Positions 11,875-24,512 of a DNA stretch of 64,000 bases are shown here, in pieces. The stretch is from NCBI RefSeq assembly GCF_029784155.1, contig NC_073693.1:335994023-336058022 (forward strand), read 5' to 3'. The notes under the pieces were generated by a model. That model worked only from the letters and a program-made list of their open reading frames with translations, searched no databases and was not told the origin of the DNA. The translations under genes were made by a program, and so were the position numbers. How positions within the stretch are numbered: position 1 is the first letter of the stretch; each line of letters starts with the position of its first letter. Source of the stretch: Uranotaenia lowii. Lineage: Eukaryota > Arthropoda > Insecta > Diptera > Culicidae.

Positions 11875-14788
11875 ATGGATTTCACAACAAAAAATTACTC
11901 TTATAGTAACATTTATGAATTAAATAAATATGCTTCTAGTATCAAAAGAAATCGTAATGAACTTATTATATTCCAACTAAATACAAGAGGATTGAATAAT
12001 TTATCCAAATTCGATGAATTAAAAATGATTTTGCAACAATTTACAGAAACTATGGATATAATAATTTTAGGGGAAACATGGGTCAAAGAAAAACGTTCTC
12101 ATCTTTTGAAGATCCCAGGATATAAAAGCATGTTTTCCTGTAGAAGCGACAGTGCAGGAGGTGTACTTGCTTTATATGTAAGAGACAGTTTTCGTTATGA
12201 TGAAATCAGGTGTGAACATGATGCTGGTTATCACCATATACAGATTAATTTGAAGATCAATGAACAACATATGAATGTACAATGTACATTGTACATGCAA
12301 TTTACAGACCTCCTTCGTACAGTATTACCAATTTCTTAACCAAACTTGAAACGATTCTGTCGAGCTCCAAACAGGGTTCCTCGTGCGTGATAACTGGTGA
12401 TATTAATATCCCAGTTAATAATATGACTGCTCCAAATACTGTCGAATACATTGATCTTCTTAAATCGTTTAACTTTCAAGTAACAAATACGTATGCCACG
12501 AGACCTATAAGCAACAACATACTAGATCATGTCTTATGCTCCGAAGCCGTACAATCGAGGATCACAATCAAAACATTATTCACAGATATTAGTGATCATT
12601 GCTGTGTAATATCTTCAATTAATTTGCGAAAAAATGTATGCGTACGAGAGCTTGAGAAAATAGTCGTTAAAAATGCTTTACTCGATGAAAAATTCGAAAC
12701 GTTTGTAGGGAATATGAATCCCTGCACACCCCATGAACGCCTAGCCCAAATTATAACAGCATACAAAAGTTTGAAAAAAGAATGTACAAAAACTTATAAA
12801 ATCAAAGCAAAAATTAAAAGCTATTGTCCCTGGATTACACTGGATCTTTGGAAGTGGATGAAAATAAAAGATAAAATTCTTGGAAAATTAAAAAGAAATC
12901 CAAATAGTGCCTATCTTCGTAATCTCTTAAAACATGCCTCCAGGAATCTTCAAAACCTTAAAGAAACTACTAAAAGAGAATACTATAGAAAACTGTTCAG
13001 CAATGCCAACCCAAAATCCATGTGGAAATGCCTCAATTCCCTCGCAGGAGTTTCAAAGAACCCGAATAAGGAAATGAAAATAAATGTTGAAGGAAACTTA
13101 ATCGATGATCAGCAGTTGGTTGCTAAAAAGTTCAACGATTTCTTCAGCGAAATTGGACCCCAGCTTGCTTCAAAGATTACAAGTCTAGGCGACGTTAATA
13201 GATTTGAAACACTAACGCCACTACAAAACTCAATATTTCTTCGACCTGCAAGTACACAGGAAGTTATTTTGCTAATAAAAGACCTCGAAACTAATAAAAG
13301 TGTAGGTGACGATGAAATTCCCGCACAATTTATCAAGCGACATTACCAGATTTTTTCGCATTTAGTGAGAGATGTATTCAACGAAAGTCTTTCTACTAGA
13401 AGATTCCCAGATTATTTTAAAGTTGCTAGAGTTGTCCCGGTCCATAAACAAGGATTAAAAACAGATTCCAACAATTATCGTCCTATCTCAGTCCTGCCAA
13501 TTTTGAGTAAACTATTATAGAAAATGCTGGTGTCACGTATTACCGACTTTTTCCTTCAGAATAATTTATTTTATGAGCATCAATATGGTTTCCGCTCAGG
13601 CTCGAGCACCACAACTGCAACCTCTGATTTATTTACTGAAATCTATTGCGCACTCGAGGACAAAAAACACACTGGCCTTCTTTTTCTAGACCTGAAAAAG
13701 GCATTCGATACTATAGATCACACCATCCTTCTGAAAAACTGGATTTCTACGGACTACGCGGACAAGCTCATGACCTCATAAGAAGCTTCTTGTCAAATAG
13801 AAACCAATATGTGATGCTAAACGGTTTGAAGAGTGATCTCCGACCTCTCGAAGTAGGAGTGCCACAAGGAAGTAATTTAGGTCCCCTGTTGTTCCTCATC
13901 TACGTAAATGATTTGCCAAACTTGAAACTGCACGGAAAACCACGGCTATTCGCTGACGACACCTGTTTACTGTACACTGAAGAAAACCTCAATATGATGA
14001 TCCATCATAAGGCAGAAGACATGAAACTGCTTCAACAATACTTTAGCGAAAACAAATTGTCTCTAAATTTATCGAAAACAAAACACATGATTTTGAACCC
14101 GTTCCGATCTTCTGATACTGGACTATGTGATCTGCTTGTCGACTCGGTGAAAATTGAACGTGTGACAAAATTCACTTACCTTGGATTGACAATCGACTCT
14201 GGTTTGAAATTGACACACCACATTCAATCGTTGAAAAGTGAAGTAACTTCGGCTTGCGGCCTGTTTTGGAAGATTAATGGCTTCGTACCTTGCAAACAAC
14301 TCGCGACTATATACCATGCGTTTGTTCAATCTAAACTTCAGAACTTGGTATTTATATAGGGAGCTGCTACCAGAACAAGGCTGAAACCCTTACAGATAGC
14401 TCAAAACCGTTGCTTAAAGGCTGTATACAAGCGTCCTAGATTATATCCGACCAAGAATCTGTACATCGAAGCTGATAAATCTACTCTTCCAATCAATGCA
14501 TTGAGGGAAATGCAAGCTGTATCTATTATTCACAATCATCTGTATAACCCAACTGCTCATCACAATCAAATTTACGACCGCCTTGATCACAGATACCCAT
14601 TGAGAAACCAAAGTAGCTTGTCTGTGAGACAACCCACCTCAGAATTTGCCAAAAAAGCATTCACGTATTACGGTAAGACTTGCTATAACCGACTACCTGA
14701 AAACATACGATCGGAAAGAAACATCGCCAAATTCAAAGATCTTATCAAGCGACGTACCAAAGCTACCATGGATACATACATCCAGTAA
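11875..14788 (+). pseudogene. LINE ORF2: apurinic-like endonuclease and reverse transcriptase
   Basis: The N-terminal endonuclease shows LNTRGL, LGETWV, a GDIN block, a LDHV block and a terminal SDHCC block. The reverse transcriptase follows with YRPISVLP, LDLKKAFDTIDH, VPQGSNLGPLLF and the catalytic FADDT at about 13,949-13,963. The C-terminal part includes LKPLQIAQNRCLK and a conserved RLPENIR-like segment, ending at TAA 14,786-14,788. Damage: a frameshift near 12,285-12,335, an in-frame TAG at 13,518-13,520, a frameshift near 13,735, and an in-frame TAG at 14,357-14,359. All catalytic blocks are still readable, so decay is moderate. The motif set fits the CR1 group rather than RTE or R2, but a phylogeny would be needed to fix the clade. 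Confidence 0.87.
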
Positions 14789-15224
14789 ACTAAACCAAAA
14801 GTCTGGTTTCCGGTAACCTGACAGCCAGCGTTCCCTTAAAAGAGAATTTTCTCACTGGGAACGCATCATACTCCTGGATCTTCATCACTCGCGTAAACCG
14901 CTAGTGACCTGTATCTAACGTCAAACTAATGCCTGTTCAAATATTTCTTATCTTCTCGCCTCCAACACCGCCTCCACCACCAACCGCCACCACCGCCACC
15001 AGCCGAACTACTATCTTATGAAAACTGTTTACAACTAATCAATCTAAGAATCAAAAACAAAATGTAAAAGTATTGTAAAATCAAATCTTTGGAAAAACAT
15101 TACAAAAAAGATAGAGAAAATAAAAGAGTGATGAGGAGGTTTTATGCCTTTGGGAGAAGTGGCTTGAAATTAGCTCCACTCCCAGGGGCTTTTCCTGCTC
15201 ACACATAAAAAAAATAAAAATTTT

Positions 15225-15648
15225 GAAGCCTTTTATTTTGATAACCGGAAGAATTTGTTAAAAAAAAAATTTCTCACTGACTGTAAACAATGGCTCTCTT
15301 GAAATAAAATTGAAAATTTTCTTTTCAACCAAATTCATTTCGATCATCATCTATGTGAGTTTATTCAACTTTCTAAAGTTAAAAATGGAGAATTTTTTTA
15401 AACTTTATTAAATATTTTTTTAGTTTAAGATTCAACAGAGGGAAAATAAAACCAACCCACCAATTGAGAATGAAGCAAAAAAAAATGTTTTTAAATATGA
15501 CTGCTAATACTAGAGTTCAGCGTTTTTGAACTAAGTACGCTGAAGATCACTTTCAATGTGCAATCGGGCGCTGAGCGAGAATGAAATTAAAAAAAAAATC
15601 TCAGCATAAAAGTTTTTAAGTTATGCTCTCCAATTTTTTTTTGGCGTA
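15225..15648. other. AT-rich intron sequence
   Basis: No gene or repeat end was recognised between the LINE tail and the next element. Confidence 0.35.
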
Positions 15649-16061
15649 TGATCAACAGTATTGTTAATGTTAGTGAAAATGCAACTGTTTTTGAAGAAAA
15701 CTTTGTTTTATCTACAGTTTTTGACTCGATGGAAAAGTCTAGTAGAAAAATGTAGTTTTCTATAAAACGTTATTCAAGTGTTATTTATCAAAATCGGTAA
15801 AAAACTGAAGAAGTTAATGTAATTTAACTTAAACAGTAATGTTTGCATTTTTAATTAAATATTGTACGGTTGAATTTTTGGAAAAATTTCATAAAAAGCA
15901 ATCAGTCATTCCCAGGCATTTACGGTCCATAGAAAATAAGATTTTCAAAATGTAACTATCGAGTCTAAAACTGTCGATAAAACAAAATTTTCTCTCAATA
16001 AAAGCATTTTTCATCCTTTTTCCTATCACAACTTCACTAATATCAACAATACTGTTGATCA
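15649..16061. mobile_element. 413-bp foldback MITE with TA target duplication
   Basis: The ends are inverted: 'tgatcaacagtattgtta' on the left, and 'tatcaacaatactgttgatca' type on the right. Both ends are flanked by TA (15,647-15,648 and 16,062-16,063). Complementarity continues inward for more than 100 bp on each side, for example 'ttttgttttatc.acagttttagactcga' against the left arm. TA flanks and long inverted arms fit a Tc1/mariner-mobilised non-autonomous element. Confidence 0.75.
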
Positions 16062-16100
16062 TATTCAAAAATTTAGTGAAGTTTTCATAGCTCTAAAAAA

Positions 16101-16573
16101 AGGTTGCCAGATTGCCCGGTTTTATCCGGGTTTGCACAGATATTTAACACAAAATTTGACAAAAGTCCAGCCCGGCTCGGTTGCCAGGATTTCAGTTAAA
16201 TATGCCCGGATTTCGCCCGGATTTATTCACTTTAATTGCCAAAACACACAAAAAAAACTATTTTTTTTGCAATTTTTTTTTATATTTATGCGTCTAAAAC
16301 GAAATTTTTTGAACAAGTTTAATAAAAATAACTATGAAAAGTTTCTTTGAAAGCATAAAATACGATTTAAAAACTGCTGATGAAATTTTTTTTTTATGTT
16401 GTTTTCCTTGATTTGTGTTGAGTATTTCCTGGATATGGACCAAATTTGCCCGGATACTGCCCGGATTTTGAGTCGACATTTCGGAATCAAATGCCCGGAT
16501 TTTGCCAGGTTTTTAGACGAAAATAGCCCGAATTTTCCGTCCCGGGTACGTGCAGAAAAAATTCTGGCAACCT
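16101..16573. mobile_element. 473-bp TIR element of the GCCCGGA family
   Basis: It begins with AGGTTGCCAGA and ends with TCTGGCAACCT, a perfect 11-bp inverted pair. Inside, many 'gcccgga' words cluster near both ends around an A/T-rich centre. Both flanks contain 'ctctaaaa' (near 16,091 and 16,577), which may be a target duplication, although it is offset from the inverted ends. A degenerate relative lies at 3,040-3,480. The open frames across it show no transposase. Confidence 0.65.
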
Positions 16574-17627
16574 CTACTCTAAAATCATAACAAATACAAT
16601 GAGTCAGTTACTTTTGACACCTTAATGCATGACTTTTTTTTTTTTAATGAGAATAGCAATTATTGATTCAGTCAAATAATAACATTTTAATTCGAATAAC
16701 ACAACTGAACGGGTTTGATGTCGTTATTTTCAGTATTATAAAAATTTTTGCACATCATAGTCGAAAAATATTTAAAAAAATCCTAATTCATTTCAATCTA
16801 GCAAATATCTTCCAAACCTTGTTTTTTAAATGCAGGAAGGTGTTTGTTGATGATTTAGATTAAAAAAATTATTTGGTAGTACATATTTGCAAATCCAAAA
16901 AAAAACAGCGAGTTTCTTTAAACTACTTTTTATAAAATAAATAAATTTAATTTATGTCATTTTTCCGCACACTTTGTTCAATATCTCACACACATATTAA
17001 TATATTGCAATAAAAATACGATGGATTTAATTCTGATTTTTTTTTCTCATCTCTTTGTCAATTTGTTTCTTTGTCAATACATCACTTGAAAATATCCGAG
17101 CGTTTCCTAAATATTTGGGTTATGATTTGTGTTGTTCAAAACAACACTATGCATTAAGGGGTCGAATCCAAATTCTCAAATGGAATTAAGTTCAGATAAG
17201 CTATTAAATATCATGAAAGCTGGTTTAGCAAAATGAAAATAATTGTTGACTTTCATTCATGTTTACTAACATTTTCTTTCTTTATTTTGTATTGAAAGTT
17301 GATTAAAAAATTTTCACTGTAATATTTTGAATTTGTTAAAATATTAAAACATGATTGAAATGTGAATTCTTGAGGAAAAAAATCCATTTTGAAAAGGGAA
17401 TTTATTCAAAGCTCATAGTTGATGATTAAATTTAGTTCCGTTTAAAAATTACCATGTGTTTGAATCATCATTGCAAGCTTATAGTAACAAAGATAAGGTT
17501 GGAAAACGGGTGTTTTTTTAAATGATCATTAAGAGACTGTTTGAAATAGTAAAAAGGAATTCCATGTATTGTTGTCAACATTGAAAGAGCATTTCAAAAG
17601 CGTTAAAATGTTGCTTTTAAGTTGCTA
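16574..17627. other. AT-rich intron sequence
   Basis: Nothing was recognised beyond homopolymer-rich DNA. Confidence 0.35.
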
Positions 17628-18597
17628 AAGCTTAGTTCTTTTAGAAATGGGACAGTTACGAATGCCTGTATCTAAAAAACCATTCGTTTGAACGAAATAC
17701 TTTCTATGAAGAAAAAGAAGGTAATGTTATGATCTTTCATGAAAAATTTTGAAAAAAAATATTTACCGTTTTTTGTTAAAGAAATTTCAACTTTATTCTC
17801 GGTATCTCCCATTAGCCAGCGCACACTTTTTTCAGTCATGGTATTGATCAGTTTCTCCAACTTATACTTCGTAAAATCTATATTTTAGGTGGCTTCACCC
17901 TCCTTCTTCAATTTCTGAGACTTTTTGGTCCAATACTTCTCTGGAAACTGGAAACTGGAAGCATTTTGGTGGATACAGTTAATTCGAAATGAACAAATTT
18001 GATTATTTTTTACCACATTTTTGAACGTTTTTTTTTCGGTACCGGTTTTAAAGCTTAAGAGCTTTGGAACTATCAAAAAATAGTTGTTTGATGTTGGATT
18101 TCAATGAGTCATCACTCGGCAACACTTTCAGCTTAAAGGAGAAAATTGTTTTGGACATTTCAGCGATCTACCCTTAGTTTTTCGTTTATTGAAAATTAAA
18201 AATGCTGGTATGAGACTTGACTTCCTTGATGATCTTTAACCGTTGTTGGCGATCATGTGCTTCTCTCCAATGCTTGATTTAAACTTTGTGGACATTATTG
18301 ACAGTGTTTGCATACTTATCCACCACAAAAACTCAGTAATTCTTTGAATAATCAACGGTTTTGTCAGCTATCAATTTGATAATGACGTATTTTCAAGGAA
18401 ACTGTGCAAAATTATTTTTTTCTTTTTCTCTTGCATCGTACATATCTCAAAAACGCGTAAATTTTAAATTTTGAAAAAAATAGGTCGAATAGTACTTTTT
18501 ACAGGAAACAAAATGCTGTCAAAATTTTCAATATCCAATAACTAGTTAACGAGCTATTAGCAAATGAAAGTGTCCCATTTCTAAAAGAACTAAGCTT
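17628..18597 (-). mobile_element. 970-bp Tc1/mariner relative with perfect 27-bp TIRs
   Basis: Left end 17,628-17,654 (AAGCTTAGTTCTTTTAGAAA...) and right end 18,571-18,597 are perfect 27-bp inverted repeats. Each is bordered by TA (17,626-17,627 and 18,598-18,599). The interior carries a decayed transposase fragment on the minus strand. The length is shorter than a typical 1.3-kb autonomous mariner, consistent with internal loss. Perfect ends on a decayed interior are notable. Confidence 0.85.
17740..17960 (-). pseudogene. Transposase C-terminal remnant in the 970-bp element
   Basis: On the minus strand the sequence reads FPEKYWTKKSQKLKKEG, then an in-frame TAA (17,887-17,885), then a Lys-rich helix with LINTMTEKSVRWLMGDTENK. 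This follows the pattern of Tc1/mariner transposases after the third catalytic residue: a P-x-EKYW block, then a basic tail with a 'MxxxxxK' helix. No convincing N-terminal DNA-binding or first catalytic Asp block was found in the remaining 600 bp, so only the end of the protein can be assigned. Non-functional. Confidence 0.6.
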
Positions 18598-18599
18598 TA

Positions 18600-20922
18600 C
18601 TTATAATTCATTTTGAAATTTTACATACATTTTATAAAAAAACATGATCCTTTCAAAAAATACTTTTGAAAAAAAAAATAAGGGGAAACGTTTATAAACT
18701 TCCAAGTGCATTTTATTTATGCATTTTATTTATTTGAAAGCTCTGAATATTTTTGTTTTTGCCATCAATTGGAATATTTGGTCCTAACAAGGACTAAAAA
18801 TAGAAACTGTGTTTTTTAATTTAAAATTAAAAGAAGATTATGTTATTAGAAAATAAAAAAATCATAATTTAAAAAAAAAAACTACCTTAAAGTTTTTCAA
18901 ATAATTGAAGCAGTTCAATTAAAAACTTCGATGAATTTATTTTAAAATTTGTTAAAACTATACTAAAAAAATATATACATTTATTCGAAAAAATAAACAA
19001 AATATGAAGATAAATAAGATAAGTTTATAAACATTTCAGATACAAAATTTGAAAAGAAACTTCAAAAAATTTAAAACTTTATTTTTGATTTTTTTTGTTA
19101 AAACTCAAGAAAACAGCATTTTCGTGTTCAAATGAATTTGATAGATTTTGGCGTTCTTAACTCGAAATATTTCAAAGATTTTGTCTATCGCATCTAGTAT
19201 TGGTGATAAAGAGTTTATCAGTTTAAAAATGCATCAATGATTGGTGAAATCAATCATAAATAACTGATGAACTGAAAAATCTACAATAAAGAAAAATATG
19301 ATTTTAAATTTGTTTATTTTTAATAAATAATCTTAAATCGTAAAATTCTTCAGTTATTTATCGTCATCATATCAATACAAATATTTCTGACATTAATGAA
19401 GAACGTTAATAAAAAGTTTTATTTGATTCAACCTATTTTTGAAGCTTGCAAAATAATTTGATTTTCGCATTAACAACTATCGAAAATTCAATAAGGGTTG
19501 GAACTTCTTTAAAAATCGTTGAAATTTTTTAATTTTCAGAATGGGGAAAAGTTAACAAAAAGAAAACCTCCCAAACATTTTTCACAAAATTTAAAATTAT
19601 TAGCGGTCTAAGGAAAAGTTGATAAATAATCGAACACCTTTTTTTTTTTAAAACCATTTGTAATTGTTTAAAGTTTTGTCCTAAAGTATTTTTTTTTAAA
19701 TTATTTAAACCTTTTTTAAAAGTTATTCAACGCTAAAGCTGAACAAAAGAAAAACAAATTGCGTATTTGGTTTCAGGGCAATCCAATTTAAACCTTGGAA
19801 AAATGTGAATTTTATGACCTTGTGTCATTTATCAAAATCCATATGAATGATGAACATTGGGAAAAACAAGTGACTTAACATTAAAATAAGGCTGGAATTA
19901 TTTCTTTGAAGAATATTGTATATTTGCAGAAAATTTGTAATGAAATTACACTTTTCACACATTTTAATAAAAATCCATTCTAAAGACCTGTCAAGATTTG
20001 AGTTTCAATACATAAATTTTATTGAATTGAAAACCGCAATTTACAATTCAAAACTAGCATCAATATGGAAACGTCACTATCCAAAAATGTATAGATACAT
20101 ATTAAATGATATTTTTCCGAGCATAATTGATGGTTTTTTTTATCATGGTTAAAGCATTTTCAAACATTTCATAATTTGCTGTTTTGTTCTCAACATAAGA
20201 CTTTTTTAAATATAGTTACTTTACTTGTGTTCCAAGGAAAATTATAAGTTCTTTCTTCCTTTTTAATGAAAATATCAAAATGAAAATTCATCATCCAAAT
20301 TAAGAGATTCCAAATAAAAAGCCTATGAATTCGAAGTGAAATTCCGCTGTACAACACAGCAAAAATTATTTCCTGTAACATTACGCAAATTTACTGTTAC
20401 AAAAATGAGCAGGACGTTTACTGTAATTTTACAGGTCGAAAAATAAATTACGTGACATTTAATTTTTAGTGTACAACATTTTTACCGGACATTTACTGTA
20501 TTCATAAATGAATCTTCGTTAACTTTTAAGGAAAACAACTTAAAATTACAGGTTTTGTAATTACTGGTAGATTTATTTAAAAGGTTGCAGTTTCAGTGAC
20601 GTGTAATAATCAAAAAAAATTCTGTGAAATTACTTATCAATGTAAAAAATTCCAAATTTTAAATTTCATTTTTTTTTTTAATTTTAAATGAAATCTCAAG
20701 CCAGGAGTTTTGTTTCGTGGAATTTAAGTGCGGAGCAAAGTTGAGTTACAATCGAATATCCATTGTGAGCAATAATGTTATTTCAAAATTATTTAAAAAT
20801 AACTGTGATTCGAAAGTTTAAGAAAAAAACATTGGTTTCATTTTGAGAAAATCACTTGAAATGAACTGTTTTGAACATCACAATTTTAACGAAAAATATG
20901 ATTTCTGAAAAGGAAAACTTGA
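18600..20922. other. AT-rich intron sequence
   Basis: No gene, TIR pair or tandem array was found. Frames here have no family features. Confidence 0.35.
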
Positions 20923-21139
20923 CACGTTCGTCGCTACGTCACCCATATTCGGGTGACGGGTGTATTTCCTGGGAGGCCCTGTCACATCAAAAAGCATGTG
21001 ACGCTCTCTCACTCAAGTTAACTGCTCAGTTTAGCCACACGTTATAAATAGTGGAGTTCTCCCTGGTTGCTTACTTGCTCCGAGATTTTCTTTGGGCCCG
21101 GCAAGTAAAACAACCGAAATGAGCGTGGCGACGAACGTG
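20923..21139. mobile_element. 217-bp piggyBac-like MITE
   Basis: CACGTTCGTCGC at the left end mirrors GCGACGAACGTG at the right end. The right flank is TTAA (21,140-21,143) and the left flank is TTGA (20,919-20,922), one change from TTAA, the target duplicated by piggyBac transposases. Just inside the left end is a smaller palindrome, 'gtcacccatattcgggtgac'. The interior contains 'ttataaatag', a good TATA-box match near 21,043. The element is GC-richer than the surrounding intron. Family assignment rests on TTAA and end length only. Confidence 0.7.
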
Positions 21140-21143
21140 TTAA

Positions 21144-23599
21144 TCTGCATGCCGGCTAAGGATTTCATGAACTTTTTTGTTTTCTCAAGAGCTCTTGATG
21201 CCATAATTTCATGAAAATTTTATAAATTAAACATCAGGCTTATATTCTTCGCGATAGGAGATTATAGTTTTAAAGAAAATCATCAATCTTCACTTAATCT
21301 TAGCAAAACTTTACAGACATTTCCGGGTTTTTATTTTTATTTTCAAATTTCGCAATTAATCAATATTAAGACTTTTTTGTAAATTTTTACATCCAATAAA
21401 GATAATTGAAACTGGATTTTCAAACAAGAAAAGGATTTAATCCCTGAAACTCGAGAAAATAAATATTAATCTATCAGTTTGAGAAATGGTTCCGTGCAAA
21501 CTTTGTTCTAACGATGAGGTAATTTCTAAACATCGGAAAAACAAATCCACACGCATTCCAAATCATAAAATTGTTTGTTTGCTATTTCAAATTGCGATCT
21601 CCAATTATTGCATCAAACAAAGCTCCCGGAAAATTGACATAGCTCGCATATGTGAAACACAACAACAGTTATTCATGTATGAAATTCAAACGAAATTTAT
21701 CAATTGGCAGTCAACTTTCCCCTAGCTTCAGCTTCCCCACTTTTCTCCTACATTCGAAACTGTCCAGTATTAATCACAACTCGCTGCGTACCCATTGATC
21801 AGCTAAGCACCGGAACTAATCTAACTGTGGCCGTTCCAATCTATCAATAGTGTAAGCCTCCGGGGCGGTGTTGTTTTCTGCTAATATACACCTAACAACG
21901 CTGTACGCAACAATCTGTACGTATAGTCATTCCCGGCAACTATTTTCCACCCCAGATATGGGTGAAGTTTTTCAATCTATATTCCACCGGGACCCCAACT
22001 GTCCTCCAACCTCGGATGCGATCTGGTATTGTACCCAGAAAAGTGAATGCAAACTAGAACAAATTTTCCCACATCATCCCATATCGCGATATTCATGGGG
22101 AGTCATTTTCCACCGATCGCCACTTAACTTTTCCCTCCGTTTCGCGCGTATCATACGAAATGGGGGTCTCGCAAAAACCATTTCGCGCCCTAGCGATTTC
22201 GCATGAAGCCAAACAATATCGGCAGTCGTCGGACGGAAGTGTATCGGTCCGGGATCTGCTGTTTGGAATCGTTCGACCAAAATCTGTGAGTCGCTTCCGC
22301 TTCCCCGGATCAGAACTCGGCCGTAGGTTGGTTGGTGGGTGGTTGATGGGCTCACGTGTGGGAGGAAAACCCATTTTTATCATTAGATACGCAAGTTCTA
22401 TCGACACATAATGAACATTTTTCATCCCCCCTTTCCCCGGGAGCCCACAGGGATTCGCCGTTCGCTTCTGGTGTAATTTCGAAACTCCCGTGACTGTGGG
22501 GCCACAATCAATGAAGGGCTCGGGGTTTCGGGTGGCTCCAGAGAGATGTGGATTAGGGTCCTTCCGTGTTCAGTAGGCTTCGTTACATGCCTCGTGGTGG
22601 CACGTTGGGTTCCATTTAGAATGTAGTACCCATGCAAGTCAAATATCGCCGGCTGGCTGGTGGACGTCCGATGTAAACGAGCAACTTTTTGGCATTTCCC
22701 ATAACGGGGTCAGAATCGGCTCCGTTCAGGTAACGAAATTGACTGGCTCCGAATTCCCCCTTGGGACGTGTCGTTTAGTTCAGATTTCAAATTTTCCTCA
22801 AAATCCTAATATTATGATTTTTTTTTACTATAAATCTTAGTGACTTTCAAAATACCATTTCTTAAAATCGACACGTCCTTCAACCATTTTGTAACGGCTG
22901 CCCATCAATAATTCTTTATTCTGGAAGGTACCTCATATCGTCGTTTTCCTTGGAATTAGGGCCAGCTCTTTGTCTCTCTCTCTCTGGATCGCAGCTTTTT
23001 ACACCTGTGGGAATGCAAAATCGAATCGATGTACGGTGTTCCAGAACCAAATGGTTAAAAGTGCGTCCCACGAAGCTAGTTGCAGTGTGTTCTACTGTGC
23101 TTGTTCCGGTCGTTTTCGAGTGGGTATGGTTTTTGTTGAGATACACATAGATTCTCATTCACCTGTCTCTCAGTCAGAAAGTCGACGAGAGCTGTTGTGG
23201 TTTTTCTTTGTCTGAAACTTTATACATTCGAATAAGGATACCTAATCTTTGAGCGAAGAGTAATTTTGACGTGTGATTGCACATGAGGCTATTTCCATCC
23301 GTTATTTCATGTGTTCATAAGGTTCAAACATTTTCAGCTGTAAAATCATCATCCATATCTATGGCCCGAGTCTGTTCAAAATTGGGCGTTAAAATTTCAA
23401 TATTTATCTAGGAATCACAAATCGCTGAAATTTCATGTCAATTTGAAAAAATGATACGGCGAGTATCTGTTCATGCGTTGTTAAGCCACGTCCTGTCTTG
23501 ATTGTCGCTGTATAAGTAAGCGATGGTAATACCACAGACAAACAGAAAGGACCCTTCTTGGCAAATTGGTAGCTTTCAATTTTATGTATATACATTTGG
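21144..23599. other. Intron sequence with GC-richer unique block at 21.8-23.2 kb
   Basis: From about 21,730 to 23,200 the DNA is GC-richer and non-repetitive, with several overlapping short frames on both strands, none resembling a known protein. Such blocks in insect neuronal genes are often regulatory, but that is an inference here. Confidence 0.35.
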
Positions 23600-24512
23600 A
23601 TACCGTAATCCGGGGTAATATTGATCACTTTTTTCAATATATTTCGATCATTTTTTCTGTTAAGGGGAATGTGGCATGTTTTATATTTTAAAAACCAATA
23701 CTGGACGTAAAACATGGTTGCAGAAATTTATTAGACCTCTTTAAATTTGATTTAAAATTTGTTTTCGTCTCTGTTCAGAATTTGATACTTTGGGGTGACA
23801 TTGATCAGTCTCTATTCTGACGGTTTAAACAAGTTTTCCTGATCATAAAGGATACAAAACACCTTCATAATATTAAAAGTTGCAAGTTTATCAATTTAGC
23901 CTTAATTTTTAACGTTTTATTTAAAAAAGATACTGCCCACATTTAGGGGCAAAAACAATTATAATTGCTAAATAGTTTGATCTTCAAAATACAAATGAAA
24001 TTTTACCTTCACACATTCCCCTAGACCCTCCCACTATTTTCAATTTCATTTTTTCTTCAAAGTTAACGATTTGATAGGGTTCCTATCCATTTGTCCAATA
24101 CGGGCTTACTCTTGGAAAATGCCCTTATTTTTAAATATCAAAAATTTATCATTAAATGACTTTAAAAAAAAGCACTATAACTATTCATATACAAAGTAAC
24201 GAAAGTTGTTCTTTCACTTTAAACACCCCGTTTGTTTCTAAATGCTTTTTGGTATCATCAAGAGAGCTGTTTGTTTGCGAGCTTTGCAAAAAATAGATAT
24301 TTTAAGATTTTGAAATTAGATTTTTACTAACAGAAAAAAATTTCAAACACAAAACAGATTTTGTCTATTTGATACTCAATTAATAGGCTTTCAAACATTG
24401 AAAATAGTTTTCAAAAATTCAAACCAAAGACTGAGTTATTGATTATAATGTGCAAAAATTTATTGTTGGTCAAAGATACCTCGGTGATCAAAATTATCCC
24501 GTTTTACGGTAT
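23600..24512. mobile_element. 913-bp element with imperfect TACCGTA inverted ends
   Basis: The left end reads ATACCGTAATCCGGGGTAAT followed by 'attgatcac'. The right end, reverse complemented, reads ATACCGTAAAACGGGATAAT followed by 'tttgatcac'. That is about 30 bp of imperfect inversion. A second internal 'ggggtgacattgatca' near 23,792 echoes the end motif. No transposase was recognised, so this is probably a non-autonomous DNA element. Confidence 0.6.

Larger units (their letters stand above)
10690..15224 (+). mobile_element. CR1-like non-LTR retrotransposon, degenerate
   Basis: Two consecutive coding regions carry the LINE layout. ORF1 has a PHD-like zinc finger, a coiled coil and an FP-like C-terminal domain; ORF2 has an endonuclease and a reverse transcriptase. 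The 3' UTR has a Cys/Pro-codon-like CCA/CCG-rich stretch at about 14,960-15,005 and ends in an A-rich tail near 15,205-15,224. The 5' end is not resolved and could lie as far left as about 10,240. No target-site duplication was identified. Two frameshifts and two in-frame stops in ORF2, plus one frameshift in ORF1, make this copy non-autonomous. The plus orientation is opposite to the host Dpr gene. Confidence 0.88.

Noticed and set aside
22074..22425. Protein-coding frames in the GC-richer intron block
   Set aside because: Several overlapping frames on both strands, none with family motifs or supported splice boundaries.
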